Positions 43,670-52,359 of a DNA stretch of 64,000 nucleotides are shown here, piece after piece. The stretch covers positions 2,984,572 to 3,048,571 of the forward strand of contig NZ_CP022390.1 in NCBI RefSeq assembly GCF_003076515.1, in the 5' to 3' direction. Position 1 is the first letter of the stretch, and each line of letters begins with the position of its first letter. The stretch is from Alcaligenes aquatilis (GTDB lineage: Bacteria > Pseudomonadota > Gammaproteobacteria > Burkholderiales > Burkholderiaceae_B). A model generated the notes under the pieces. That model did no database searches and was not told the DNA's origin. It saw only the letters and a program-made list of their open reading frames with translations. The translations under genes were made by a program, and so were the position numbers.

Positions 43670-45836
43670 AAATCCAACACCACAGAGCGAGACATTCAGT
43701 ATCCCGCCTCATCTGACTCATGATGATCCGTTACTGAATTGTTTGGTAGAGATTACCCGTATTCACGGCAATCCATGTACGGCCCAGCATCTGTCTACGG
43801 GTCTGCCCTTGCAGAAGGGACGCCTGACGCCCGCTCTTTTGAGTCGGGCTGCAGCGCGTGGGCATTGCACCTCGCGTATTTGGCGCCGTTCTTTTGCCGA
43901 ACTCAATCCCAATCTGTTGCCAGCCATTTTGCTGCTGAACGATAGTCGGGCTTGCGTGTTGTTGGGCTTCGAGGATGATCGTGCTCTTGTGCATTTTCCA
44001 GAAAGCGGCAGCCCCAGTGAAATTGACCTGGAGCAATTGCAGGAGCTGTATTCTGGCCTGCTCGCGGTTGTGCAACCTGACTTCCGGGTCGAGGTGCGAG
44101 CAACAGAGGGTATAACGCCCCTGAAAGGCAAGCATTGGTTCTGGGCGACCGTATCGCAAAACTGGAAGTTATATCGGGATGCGCTCGGTGCGGCGTTTCT
44201 GATTAACGTGTTTGCCTTGGCGATCCCCTTGTACACCATGAATGTGTATGACCGCGTGGTGCCTAACAATGCGATAGAAACGTTGTGGGTACTGTCTATA
44301 GGGATTGGTTTGGTGCTCGTGCTGAACCTTCTGTTGACCAGCGTACGCGCGTATGTGGTTGATGCGGCCAGTAAGCGGGTTGATATTCAGTTATCAGCAC
44401 GGATTATGGAGCGGGTATTGGATTTGCGCATGGAGAATCGGCCGCCTTCGGTGGGCTCTTTTGCCGCCAATTTGCGCTCGTTTGAGTCTGTGCGCGATTT
44501 TATTGCCTCTGCCAGTCTGACAACGCTGGTTGATTTGCCATTTGTCGTCCTGTTTCTTGCGGTACTGGCCTGGATATCGCCTTGGATGTTAATCCCGCCG
44601 GTCGTGGCTATCATCATTATTCTTGCCGTGTCCTGGTTTGCCCAGGCTCGGATGGAGCGGTTGACCAAGCAAACATTTCAAGCGGCTGCACAGCGCAACG
44701 CAGGCCTGGTGGAGTCCTTGGCTGGGCTTGAAACCTTGAAGGTATTGAATGCGCAGAGCAATGCTCAGCGCGCTTGGGAGCAGTCTACAGAGTACCTGGC
44801 TCGACAAGGGGCCAGAATCAAGATGACTTCGGCTGTAACGGTAAGCACCGTGCAGATGTTGACCCAAGTGGTCACGATCTGCGTGATTATCATCGGTGTA
44901 TATCTGATTCAGGACGCGCAGTTGTCGATGGGGGGCATTATTGCTTCCTCCATGATTGCGGGCCGTTGTCTTGCCCCATTTGGGCAAGTGGCCGGGCTGA
45001 TGATGCAATATCAGAATGCGCGTACGTCGCTGGATTCGATTGGTATGTATATGGAGTTGCCGGTCGAACACCCTGATGATCGCAATTTTGTGCCTCGGCC
45101 TTATCTTGAAGGTTCCATCGAGTTCCGTGGTGTTAGTTTTGCGTATCCCGGTGCAACTCAGAATGTGATCAATCAGCTTAGTTTTTCCCTCAAGGCAGGG
45201 GAGAAAGTGGCCATTATCGGGCGTATAGGTTCAGGTAAGACCACGTTGTCCAAGTTAATTCTGGGCTTGTATAAACCGACCTCGGGCACGATTGTGTTAG
45301 ACGGTATCGATAATCAGCAGATTGACCCAGCAGATGTGCGTCGTTCTATGGGCTATGTCTCACAAGATCCGATGCTGTTTTATGGCACCTTGAAACATAA
45401 TCTGACGATGGGTTCGCCCTACGTTACGGATGATCAGATGTTGGCTGCCGCCAAGTTGGCGGGTGTGGATGATTTTGCTCGTCGGCACCCAGATGGCTAC
45501 GACATGATGATCGGCGAGCGTGGTGATTCGCTCTCTGGCGGTCAGCGTCAAGCGGTTGCGGTGGCCCGGGCCTTGATGGGAAACCCCTCTATTCTGTTGC
45601 TCGATGAGCCTAGCAGCAACATGGACAATCAAAGCGAATCCGCTTTGCGCAATAGTTTGCGCACTGAATGTGAGGGCAAAACAGTGGTGCTGGTCACGCA
45701 TCGTACAGCGCTACTGGACTTGGTTGATCGCTTGATTGTCATGGATATGGGGCGAATTGTGGCCGATGGTCCCAAGGAGCAGGTCATTACAGCATTGCGT
45801 AGTGGGCAGATTGGCAAGGCCCGGAGCGCGACATGA
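43647..45836 (+). CDS. lapB: Type I secretion ABC transporter (permease/ATPase) with C39-like domain
   Basis: 729 residues. The N-terminal C39-peptidase-like domain (about 25-150) lacks the catalytic Cys in the usual position, as in the substrate-binding CLD of HlyB/LapB. A six-helix membrane domain (WKLYRDALGAAFLINVFALA onward) is followed by an ATPase: Walker A GRIGSGKTT (near residue 525), signature LSGGQRQAVAVARAL and Walker B ILLLDEPSSNMD. It powers export of the RTX adhesin. It overlaps the adaptor gene by 4 bases. Confidence 0.93.
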   Translation: MTTNHSSENPTPQSETFSIPPHLTHDDPLLNCLVEITRIHGNPCTAQHLSTGLPLQKGRLTPALLSRAAARGHCTSRIWRRSFAELNPNLLPAILLLNDSRACVLLGFEDDRALVHFPESGSPSEIDLEQLQELYSGLLAVVQPDFRVEVRATEGITPLKGKHWFWATVSQNWKLYRDALGAAFLINVFALAIPLYTMNVYDRVVPNNAIETLWVLSIGIGLVLVLNLLLTSVRAYVVDAASKRVDIQLSARIMERVLDLRMENRPPSVGSFAANLRSFESVRDFIASASLTTLVDLPFVVLFLAVLAWISPWMLIPPVVAIIIILAVSWFAQARMERLTKQTFQAAAQRNAGLVESLAGLETLKVLNAQSNAQRAWEQSTEYLARQGARIKMTSAVTVSTVQMLTQVVTICVIIIGVYLIQDAQLSMGGIIASSMIAGRCLAPFGQVAGLMMQYQNARTSLDSIGMYMELPVEHPDDRNFVPRPYLEGSIEFRGVSFAYPGATQNVINQLSFSLKAGEKVAIIGRIGSGKTTLSKLILGLYKPTSGTIVLDGIDNQQIDPADVRRSMGYVSQDPMLFYGTLKHNLTMGSPYVTDDQMLAAAKLAGVDDFARRHPDGYDMMIGERGDSLSGGQRQAVAVARALMGNPSILLLDEPSSNMDNQSESALRNSLRTECEGKTVVLVTHRTALLDLVDRLIVMDMGRIVADGPKEQVITALRSGQIGKARSAT

Positions 45837-47194
45837 CGAAAAAAAGTTTGTTTTCCCGGATACGGGCAAGGCTGAAGGCCGATTCTGGGCCAGCACCAAG
45901 CCGAAGTGTTCTCAAAAATGCAGCTTGGACGGCACGTCAGCAAGAGGTGCGTGGTTCGCGTTTGTTGATCTGGTTGACGCTGTTGGCAATTTGCGTGCTG
46001 ATTGTTTGGGCAAGCTTGGCCAACATTGACGAGGTTGTGCGTGGAGAAGGGAAGGTGGTGCCTTCTCGGCAGGTACAGATCATACAAAGCCTCGATGGTG
46101 GTGTTGTTGAGGAAATTCTTGTCAGGCCCGGGCAATCCGTTGAGCAGGGCGAGGTGCTATTGCGCATTGATCCCACGCGAGCATCGTCTTCCTTGGGTGA
46201 GAATGAGGCAGAGTCCTTGTCGTTGTTGGCCAAGGCGGCCCGGCTTGAGGCCATTGCGGCTGATCAAGCCCTGGATATGCCTGCCGAGGTTGTGGAAAAG
46301 GCGCCGGATCTTGCTGAAATGGAGCGTCGCGTCTGGCAAGCTCGTACCGAGGAGCTGCGCTCCAATATCTCTGTCGCTCAGGAGCAACTGCATCAACGCC
46401 AGCAAGAGCTACGAGAAACGCAGGCCAATCGGGATCAGGCGGCATCGAGCTGTGGCCTGACATCGCAAGAATTGAAAATGACGCGGCCTTTGCTGAAAAG
46501 CGGGGCTGTTTCTGAAGTGGATTTGTTGCGCTTACAGCGCGATGTAGCGCGTTATTGCGGAGAACAACGAGCCGCTACGGCGCAAATAAGCAGGATCGAG
46601 GCCTCCATACAAGAGGCGCAGAACAAGATCGGTGATGTTGAAATTACATTCCGTAACCAGGCTCGTACAGAGCTGGCAGAAACTCGCGCCAAATTGGCTT
46701 CTTTAGAGCAAGGGCAGCGCGCATTGGCGGATCGTGTCCGATTGGCTGAAGTGCGCTCGCCAGTACGTGGGACGATTAAAACTCTTGCCGCTAATACGGT
46801 GGGGGGGGTTGTGCAACCTGGTAAGGATATTTTGGAGATCGTGCCGACTGATGACTCCTTGTTGTTGGAGGTGCGTATCCATCCGCGTGACATCGGATTT
46901 CTTCACCCGGGTCAATCTGCTGAAGTTAAGTTTACTGCCTATGACTTTGCGATTTACGGCGGCCTTGCCGGGGTGTTGGAGCAAACCAGTGCCGATACGA
47001 TTACCGATGAAAAGGGTAATTCATTTTATATAGCCAAAGTGCGCACTGATACCGTTTACGTGGGTGATGATAATCGGCCTATTTTGCCTGGCATGGTGGC
47101 AGAGGTTCATATCCTCACGGGTAAACGCACTGTCATGCAGTATTTACTCAAACCCATTCTCAGGGCCCGCTCTAACGCCTTTACAGAGCGTTAA
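45833..47194 (+). CDS. lapC: HlyD-family membrane-fusion protein of the type I system
   Basis: 453 residues. A single N-terminal membrane helix (LLIWLTLLAICVLIVWASLA) is followed by the biotinyl-lipoyl-like start (VVPSRQVQIIQSLDGGVVEE), a long coiled-coil hairpin and the conserved HlyD end (VHILTGKRTVMQYLLKPILR). It bridges the inner-membrane ATPase and the TolC-type channel. A hairpin with a T run lies about 65 bases downstream. Confidence 0.93.
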   Translation: MTKKSLFSRIRARLKADSGPAPSRSVLKNAAWTARQQEVRGSRLLIWLTLLAICVLIVWASLANIDEVVRGEGKVVPSRQVQIIQSLDGGVVEEILVRPGQSVEQGEVLLRIDPTRASSSLGENEAESLSLLAKAARLEAIAADQALDMPAEVVEKAPDLAEMERRVWQARTEELRSNISVAQEQLHQRQQELRETQANRDQAASSCGLTSQELKMTRPLLKSGAVSEVDLLRLQRDVARYCGEQRAATAQISRIEASIQEAQNKIGDVEITFRNQARTELAETRAKLASLEQGQRALADRVRLAEVRSPVRGTIKTLAANTVGGVVQPGKDILEIVPTDDSLLLEVRIHPRDIGFLHPGQSAEVKFTAYDFAIYGGLAGVLEQTSADTITDEKGNSFYIAKVRTDTVYVGDDNRPILPGMVAEVHILTGKRTVMQYLLKPILRARSNAFTER

Positions 47195-47258
47195 AGCGGC
47201 AGGGGTGGCCTGTACGGGGGGAGTAGTGCTGACGATAGAGGATAAATAATCCCACGTC

Positions 47259-47281
47259 AGCCTCAGAGCTGATGGCTTTTT
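47259..47281 (+). terminator. Weak terminator-like hairpin after lapC
   Basis: AGCCTCA (47259-47265) pairs with TGA-T-GGCT (47270-47277) with one bulged T and loop GAGC, followed by T residues at 47277-47281. It separates the secretion genes from the LuxR-type gene but is imperfect. Confidence 0.45.
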
Positions 47282-47311
47282 AGCTCGTGTTACCAGTAAG
47301 GGAAAAGCGGT

Positions 47312-47926
47312 ATGCGACAAGTAAATTCGGTTTTATTTCTGACGAACGATGAAGCCTTGTGGCAGCATTGGAGTCACCAGAATTCCGTAACCTACTTGCC
47401 TGCCCGAGGGCGAGGTATGGAGGATTTGTTACGGTGGAAACAGCAACATCGTGAGCTTGTCGTCATGGACAGTGCGCTTGCGTTATGGAATCACCCGCAA
47501 TGGGTACAGGCAGTAAAAGGGATGAAGGTGGTGGTCGCCAGCCCTCGGCCTGTCGACTCTGAAGGGCAAGCCGTATTGGCGTTGGGCGCCCGAGCTTATA
47601 TTCACGCGTACAGCTCGTCGGCTCTGCTGGAGCAAGTGTTGGAGCACGTGGCCTCGGGCCAGGTTTGGGTGGGAGAGTCTTTGCTGAGTCGCCTGCTCAG
47701 TGACGTGACTCGTCACTTGGAAATTCGCACGGGTTGGGAAAGCAATTTGACCAGCCGTGAAATCGAGGTGGCGCAACGCGCCTCGTTGGGGCACTCCAAT
47801 CAATTGATTGCCCAGGATCTTGGCATTACTGAACGAACAGTGCGTGCCCACCTTCAAGCTATTTTTGAAAAGCTTGGTGTAACTGATCGTTTAATGTTGG
47901 CGCTAAAAGTACACGGCATTTCATAA
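47312..47926 (+). CDS. LuxR/NarL-type response regulator in the Lap-type cluster
   Basis: 204 residues. The N-terminal part is a receiver-like domain (VLFLTNDEALWQHW, LVVMDSALALWNHPQ with the candidate phospho-acceptor Asp). The conserved lysine near its end is not evident (GARAYIHAYSSSALLEQ). The C-terminal helix-turn-helix is clear: NLTSREIEVAQRASLGHSNQ and IAQDLGITERTVRAHLQAIF. No histidine kinase is next to it, so phosphorylation is uncertain. It sits between the secretion genes and the adhesin and likely regulates one or both. Confidence 0.85.
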   Translation: MRQVNSVLFLTNDEALWQHWSHQNSVTYLPARGRGMEDLLRWKQQHRELVVMDSALALWNHPQWVQAVKGMKVVVASPRPVDSEGQAVLALGARAYIHAYSSSALLEQVLEHVASGQVWVGESLLSRLLSDVTRHLEIRTGWESNLTSREIEVAQRASLGHSNQLIAQDLGITERTVRAHLQAIFEKLGVTDRLMLALKVHGIS

Positions 47927-47958
47927 GCCTGTTTGGGCCGTCCAGTCCTGCATTGTCA

Positions 47959-47980
47959 ACTTGCGTAAAGAATCGCAAGT
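47959..47980. promoter_or_regulatory. Inverted repeat in the LuxR-adhesin intergenic region
   Basis: ACTTGCG (47959-47965) and CGCAAGT (47974-47980) form a perfect inverted repeat with an 8-base centre, about 120 bases before the adhesin start. The size and symmetry would suit a dimeric regulator such as the LuxR-type protein encoded just upstream. A second small hairpin TGGCG-GCAG-CGCCA follows at 47993-48006. Confidence 0.45.
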
Positions 47981-48063
47981 AAAGCGGCGAACTGGCGGCA
48001 GCGCCAATATCACATAGCAGATCAACTCGCTATTCTCATACCAAAGAAAGCCAATTTCAGATG

Positions 48064-48086
48064 GTCGCATTGCGACGGTCTTTTTT
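48064..48086 (+). promoter_or_regulatory. Hairpin and T run just before the adhesin start
   Basis: GTCGC (48064-48068) and GCGAC (48072-48076) form a 5-bp stem with loop ATT, followed shortly by six T residues (48081-48086). AGGA and the adhesin ATG (48102) come next. It could act as an attenuator-like terminator in the adhesin leader; the stem is short. Confidence 0.35.
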
Positions 48087-48101
48087 AGGAATCAGACAAT
48101 T

Positions 48102-51100
48102 ATGGCACTGGATACTGTTTTAGTGACACGCGTTGAAGGTACAGCATGGATGCGTACCAGCGATGGCTCAAAAGTAGCGCTCAAAGAGGGAATGCGTGTT
48201 CCCGTAAACGCTGAGATCACTACCGAAACAGGCGCATTTGTCGAGCTCGAGATTCCTGGCGGGCCGCCTATGACCATTTCCGATAATCGGGAATTCTTGC
48301 TGAGTGACGATATTGCCCAGACGGATGTCGATCCTGCTGTGGCCGTTCTGACCAATCCTGATGATCCAGCGATTGCTGCAGTACTGGCAGCACTGGAAGC
48401 GGGTAATGACCCATTTGAACAGTTAGATCCTACCGCTGCTGTGCTGACGGGTGGCGGAGAGGGCGGAAGTAGTTTTGTGCGTTTGGTCAGTATTGTTGAG
48501 ACAACCCGACCATTAGCCCTGGAGTATCCCAAACCAGGCGTATTAGGCACAGAATTGCCTCGTTTTAGCGGTGGTGGTGGCGATGAGACGGATCCAACTC
48601 TCGTTGCTGGCACATCGACTGTGACATTGGAAACACCAGAGCGAGTCACGGAAGGCGAGCCATTTGAAATCATTGCGCGCGTCGATAACCCAGTTACTGG
48701 GCAAGATCTGATCATCACGCTGACCAATGGCAGCACTATTACGATTCCGGTTGGCAGTACGGAAGGCCGGGTGCTTGTTGATAATCCTTATCCAGATGAT
48801 GCTTACACACAAGGCGATCGTCCCGAGGATATTGGTATCAGCACGACAACGGGCGGTAACTACGAGAATCTGGATACGAGCAGTACATCCAGCAGCACCA
48901 TCACGGACGATGATGATGCTACAAAAATTACTTTGGAAGGCCCCGATACGGTTGTAGAAGGTGAGGACATCACCATTACCGCGACAGTTGAAAATCCTCC
49001 GCAAGGCGGAGACTTGGTGATTAAACTGACTAATGGTCAGGAAATTATCATCAAAGAAGGTGAGACTAGCGGTTCTGTCACGTATCCAGCTCGTCCTGAT
49101 GATGGGACGGTGCAAGGCAATATCCCGGAAAATGTCGGGATTGAGAGCAGCACGGGCGGCAACTACGAGAAGGTTGAGTACGGCGATCCGGTAACGACTA
49201 CCGTTGAAGATAACGATGTACCTGCGATTACTGTGTCCGACACGGTCATCAGTGAGGGAGGTTCGGGTACCTTCAACGTGAATTTTGGTAAACCAGTCGA
49301 CAACGAGACCACGGTTACGCTGCAATTGGGGCATGGCTCCACGGACGATGGCGATATAGCTCTTGATCAGCCCCCTGTTGTGCAATTGCCCAATGGTGAT
49401 ACGGTGCCTGTCACACAAAATAGTGATGGCACATACAGTTTCACACTGCCTCCCGGTGTCACTGACGTCACGGTAACTGTAGATACTAAAGACGATGATG
49501 TTTTTGAAGGTGAAGAAGATTTCACCTTGACTGTTACGCAAGAAGGCGAGACACAGAACGGTACCCCTGTTGATAAAGTCCAGGGTGAAGGTACAGGCAC
49601 AATTGTTGATGATGGCCGCGAAGTGCCGGTTGATCCTACCGATCCAACAGGTCCAACCGAGCCCGCCAATAATGACATTCCTAGTTTGGCTGTTAATAAC
49701 CCTGTTCTGAGCGAGGGTAGTGACGCTGTTTTTGTGGTTGATTTAAGCAATCAAGTAAAAACAAACACGACGCTGGAACTCCAGCTTAACGAGGGCAGTG
49801 CAGGTTTTGGCGATCTGTGGACCGATGGTGAGCCCCGTACCGTTCAGGTGCAGGTAGGCAATGGCGTGGTGCAGACCGTGACCGTCGATGCCGACGGCAA
49901 ATTCAGCGTGGATGTGCCTGCTGGTGAGACCCGGATTACCGTTACCGTCCCCACTGTGGATGATGCCGTTTTTGAAGGTGAAGAGCAGTTCACTCTGGAT
50001 GCAGAGCTGACGGGTACTGTGGGTGATGTTGAGTTGAAGGATGTAACGGGCGAAGGTACTGCCACGATTACAGATAGCAACACCGGTGAGCCTGGTGCGG
50101 ACGTACCGGTTCTGACGGTGGACGACGCCGGTAATGTGAACGAAGGCGAGAACGCCACGTTCAACGTGAGCCTGGACAAGGCGGTTGATGCCGACACGAC
50201 CCTGACCTTCACCTTGGGTGGTGAGATCGAGGACGGCGACATTGGTGAGCCTACTGTCACCATCAACGGTCAAGATGTGACCGTGACCAAGAATGCCGAT
50301 GGCAGCTACAGCGTGACGGTGCCCGCTGGCACGACCGATGGCATTGTGGTGACGGTGCCCACGACCGACGACGATGTGTTCGAAGGCAATGAGGACTTCA
50401 CGCTGGAAGCCACACTGACGGGTCAAACCGCCAGTGGCACGGATCTGCCTAGCGGTATTACCGACAGCGGTGATGCCACGATTGTGGACAGCGATCCAAA
50501 CAACCCCGGTGCGGACGTACCAGTTCTGACGGTGGACGATGCCGGTAATGTGAACGAAGGCGAGAACGCCACGTTCAACGTGAGCCTGGACAAGGCCGTT
50601 GATGCCGACACGACCCTGACCTTCACCTTGGGTGGTGAGATCGAGGACGGCGACATTGGTGAGCCTACGGTGACGATTGGTGGTCAGGATGTGACGGTCA
50701 CCAAGAACGCCGATGGCAGCTACAGCGTGACGGTGCCCGCTGGCACGACCGATGGCATTGTGGTGACGGTGCCCACGACCGACGACGATGTGTTCGAAGG
50801 TAATGAGGACTTCACGCTGGAAGCCACACTGACGGGTCAAACCGCCAGTGGCACGGATCTGCCTGGCGGTATTACCGACAGCGGTGATGCCACGATTGTG
50901 GATGGTGATCCAAACAACCCCGGTGCGGACGTACCAGTTCTGACGGTGGACGATGCCGGTAACGTGAACGAAGGCGAGAACGCCACGTTCAACGTGAGCC
51001 TGGACAAGGCGGTCGATGCCGACACGACCCTGACCTTCACCTTGGGTGGTGAGATCGAGGACGGCGACATTGGTGAGCCTACTGTCACCATCAACGGTCA

Positions 51101-51416
51101 AGATGTGACCGTGACCAAGAACGCCGATGGCAGCTACAGCGTGACGGTGCCCGCTGGTACGACCGATGGCATTGTGGTGACGGTGCCCACGACCGACGAC
51201 AATGTGTTCGAAGGTAATGAGGACTTCACGCTGGAAGCCACGCTGACGGGTCAAACCGCCAGTGGCACGGATCTGCCTGGCGGTATTACCGACAGCGGTG
51301 ATGCCACGATTGTGGATACCGAATCGACCGATCCAACCAACCCGAACCCCGGTGCGGACGTACCATGGCATTGTGGTGACGGTGCCCACGACCGACGACA
51401 ATGTGTTCGAAGGTAA
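48102..51416 (+). CDS. LapA-type giant RTX adhesin, N-terminal part (gene interrupted by frameshift)
   Basis: 1104 residues, of which about the first 1087 are native; the last 17 come from the wrong frame before a stop at 51414. The N-terminal retention domain (about 1-125) ends with DPTAAVLTGGGEGGSSFV; T111-A112-A113-V114 matches the LapG cleavage motif [TAP]AA[GV]. Then come two Ig-like domains (about 168-370), two diverged Calx-beta domains (about 372-665) and three 138-residue Calx-beta repeats. The frame breaks at 51360-51367 and coding continues in the frame of 51262-55086. If intact, the whole protein would be roughly 2,330 residues or more. Confidence 0.85.
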   Translation: MALDTVLVTRVEGTAWMRTSDGSKVALKEGMRVPVNAEITTETGAFVELEIPGGPPMTISDNREFLLSDDIAQTDVDPAVAVLTNPDDPAIAAVLAALEAGNDPFEQLDPTAAVLTGGGEGGSSFVRLVSIVETTRPLALEYPKPGVLGTELPRFSGGGGDETDPTLVAGTSTVTLETPERVTEGEPFEIIARVDNPVTGQDLIITLTNGSTITIPVGSTEGRVLVDNPYPDDAYTQGDRPEDIGISTTTGGNYENLDTSSTSSSTITDDDDATKITLEGPDTVVEGEDITITATVENPPQGGDLVIKLTNGQEIIIKEGETSGSVTYPARPDDGTVQGNIPENVGIESSTGGNYEKVEYGDPVTTTVEDNDVPAITVSDTVISEGGSGTFNVNFGKPVDNETTVTLQLGHGSTDDGDIALDQPPVVQLPNGDTVPVTQNSDGTYSFTLPPGVTDVTVTVDTKDDDVFEGEEDFTLTVTQEGETQNGTPVDKVQGEGTGTIVDDGREVPVDPTDPTGPTEPANNDIPSLAVNNPVLSEGSDAVFVVDLSNQVKTNTTLELQLNEGSAGFGDLWTDGEPRTVQVQVGNGVVQTVTVDADGKFSVDVPAGETRITVTVPTVDDAVFEGEEQFTLDAELTGTVGDVELKDVTGEGTATITDSNTGEPGADVPVLTVDDAGNVNEGENATFNVSLDKAVDADTTLTFTLGGEIEDGDIGEPTVTINGQDVTVTKNADGSYSVTVPAGTTDGIVVTVPTTDDDVFEGNEDFTLEATLTGQTASGTDLPSGITDSGDATIVDSDPNNPGADVPVLTVDDAGNVNEGENATFNVSLDKAVDADTTLTFTLGGEIEDGDIGEPTVTIGGQDVTVTKNADGSYSVTVPAGTTDGIVVTVPTTDDDVFEGNEDFTLEATLTGQTASGTDLPGGITDSGDATIVDGDPNNPGADVPVLTVDDAGNVNEGENATFNVSLDKAVDADTTLTFTLGGEIEDGDIGEPTVTINGQDVTVTKNADGSYSVTVPAGTTDGIVVTVPTTDDNVFEGNEDFTLEATLTGQTASGTDLPGGITDSGDATIVDTESTDPTNPNPGADVPWHCGDGAHDRRQCVRR

Positions 51417-52359
51417 TGAGGACTTCACGCTGGAAGCCACACTGACGGGTCAAACCGCCAGTGGCACGGATCTGCCTGGCGGTATTACCGACAGCGGTGA
51501 TGCCACGATTGTGGATACCGAATCGACCGATCCAACCAACCCGAACCCCGGTGCGGACGTACCAGTTCTGACGGTGGACGATGCCGGTAATGTGAACGAA
51601 GGCGAGAACGCCACGTTCAACGTGAGCCTGGACAAGGCGGTTGATGCCGACACGACCCTGACCTTCACCTTAGGTGGTGAGATCGAGGACGGCGACATTG
51701 GTGAGCCTACGGTGACGATTGGTGGCCAAGATGTGACGGTCACCAAGAACGCCGATGGCAGCTACAGCGTGACGGTGCCTGCTGGTACGACCGATGGCAT
51801 TGTGGTGACGGTGCCCACGACCGACGACAATGTGTTCGAAGGTAATGAGGACTTCACGCTGGAAGCCACACTGACGGGTCAAACCGCCAGTGGCACGGAT
51901 CTGCCCACCGGTATTACCGACAGCGGTGATGCCACGATTGTGGATAGTGATCCAAACAACCCCGGTGCGGACGTACCAGTTCTGACGGTGGACGATGCCG
52001 GTAACGTGAACGAAGGCGAGAACGCTACGTTCAACGTGAGCCTGGACAAGGCCGTTGATGCCGACACGACCCTGACCTTCACCCTGAGTGGTGAGATCGA
52101 GGCCGACGACATTGGTGAGCCTACGGTGACGATTGGTGGTCAAGATGTGACCGTGACCAAGAACGCCGATGGCAGCTACAGCGTGACGGTGCCCGCTGGC
52201 ACGACCGATGGCATTGTGGTGACGGTGCCTACGACCGACGACAATGTGTTCGAAGGTAATGAGGACTTCACGCTGGAAGCCACACTGACGGGTCAAACCG
52301 CCAGTGGCACGGATCTGCCTGGCGGTATTACCGACAGCGGTGATGCCACGATTGTGGAT
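50103..52359 (+). repeat. Array of near-identical 414-nt Calx-beta repeats in the adhesin
   Basis: Five full units start at 50103, 50517, 50931, 51559 and 51973; spacing between neighbouring complete units is 414 nt (138 codons). The third unit is 429 nt because of a longer linker (DTESTDPTNPNPGADV). A 199-nt partial unit lies at 51360-51558. By eye the units differ at few bases, mostly synonymous changes, indicating recent homogenisation. The last unit carries SGEIEADDIGEP in place of GGEIEDGDIGEP. Confidence 0.9.

Noticed and set aside
51262..51366. GTG 51262 as a genuine start of a second adhesin gene
   Set aside because: The first 35 codons are out-of-frame repeat sequence and there is no ribosome-binding site. 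The frame only becomes meaningful at about 51367, so this is a continuation of the upstream gene.
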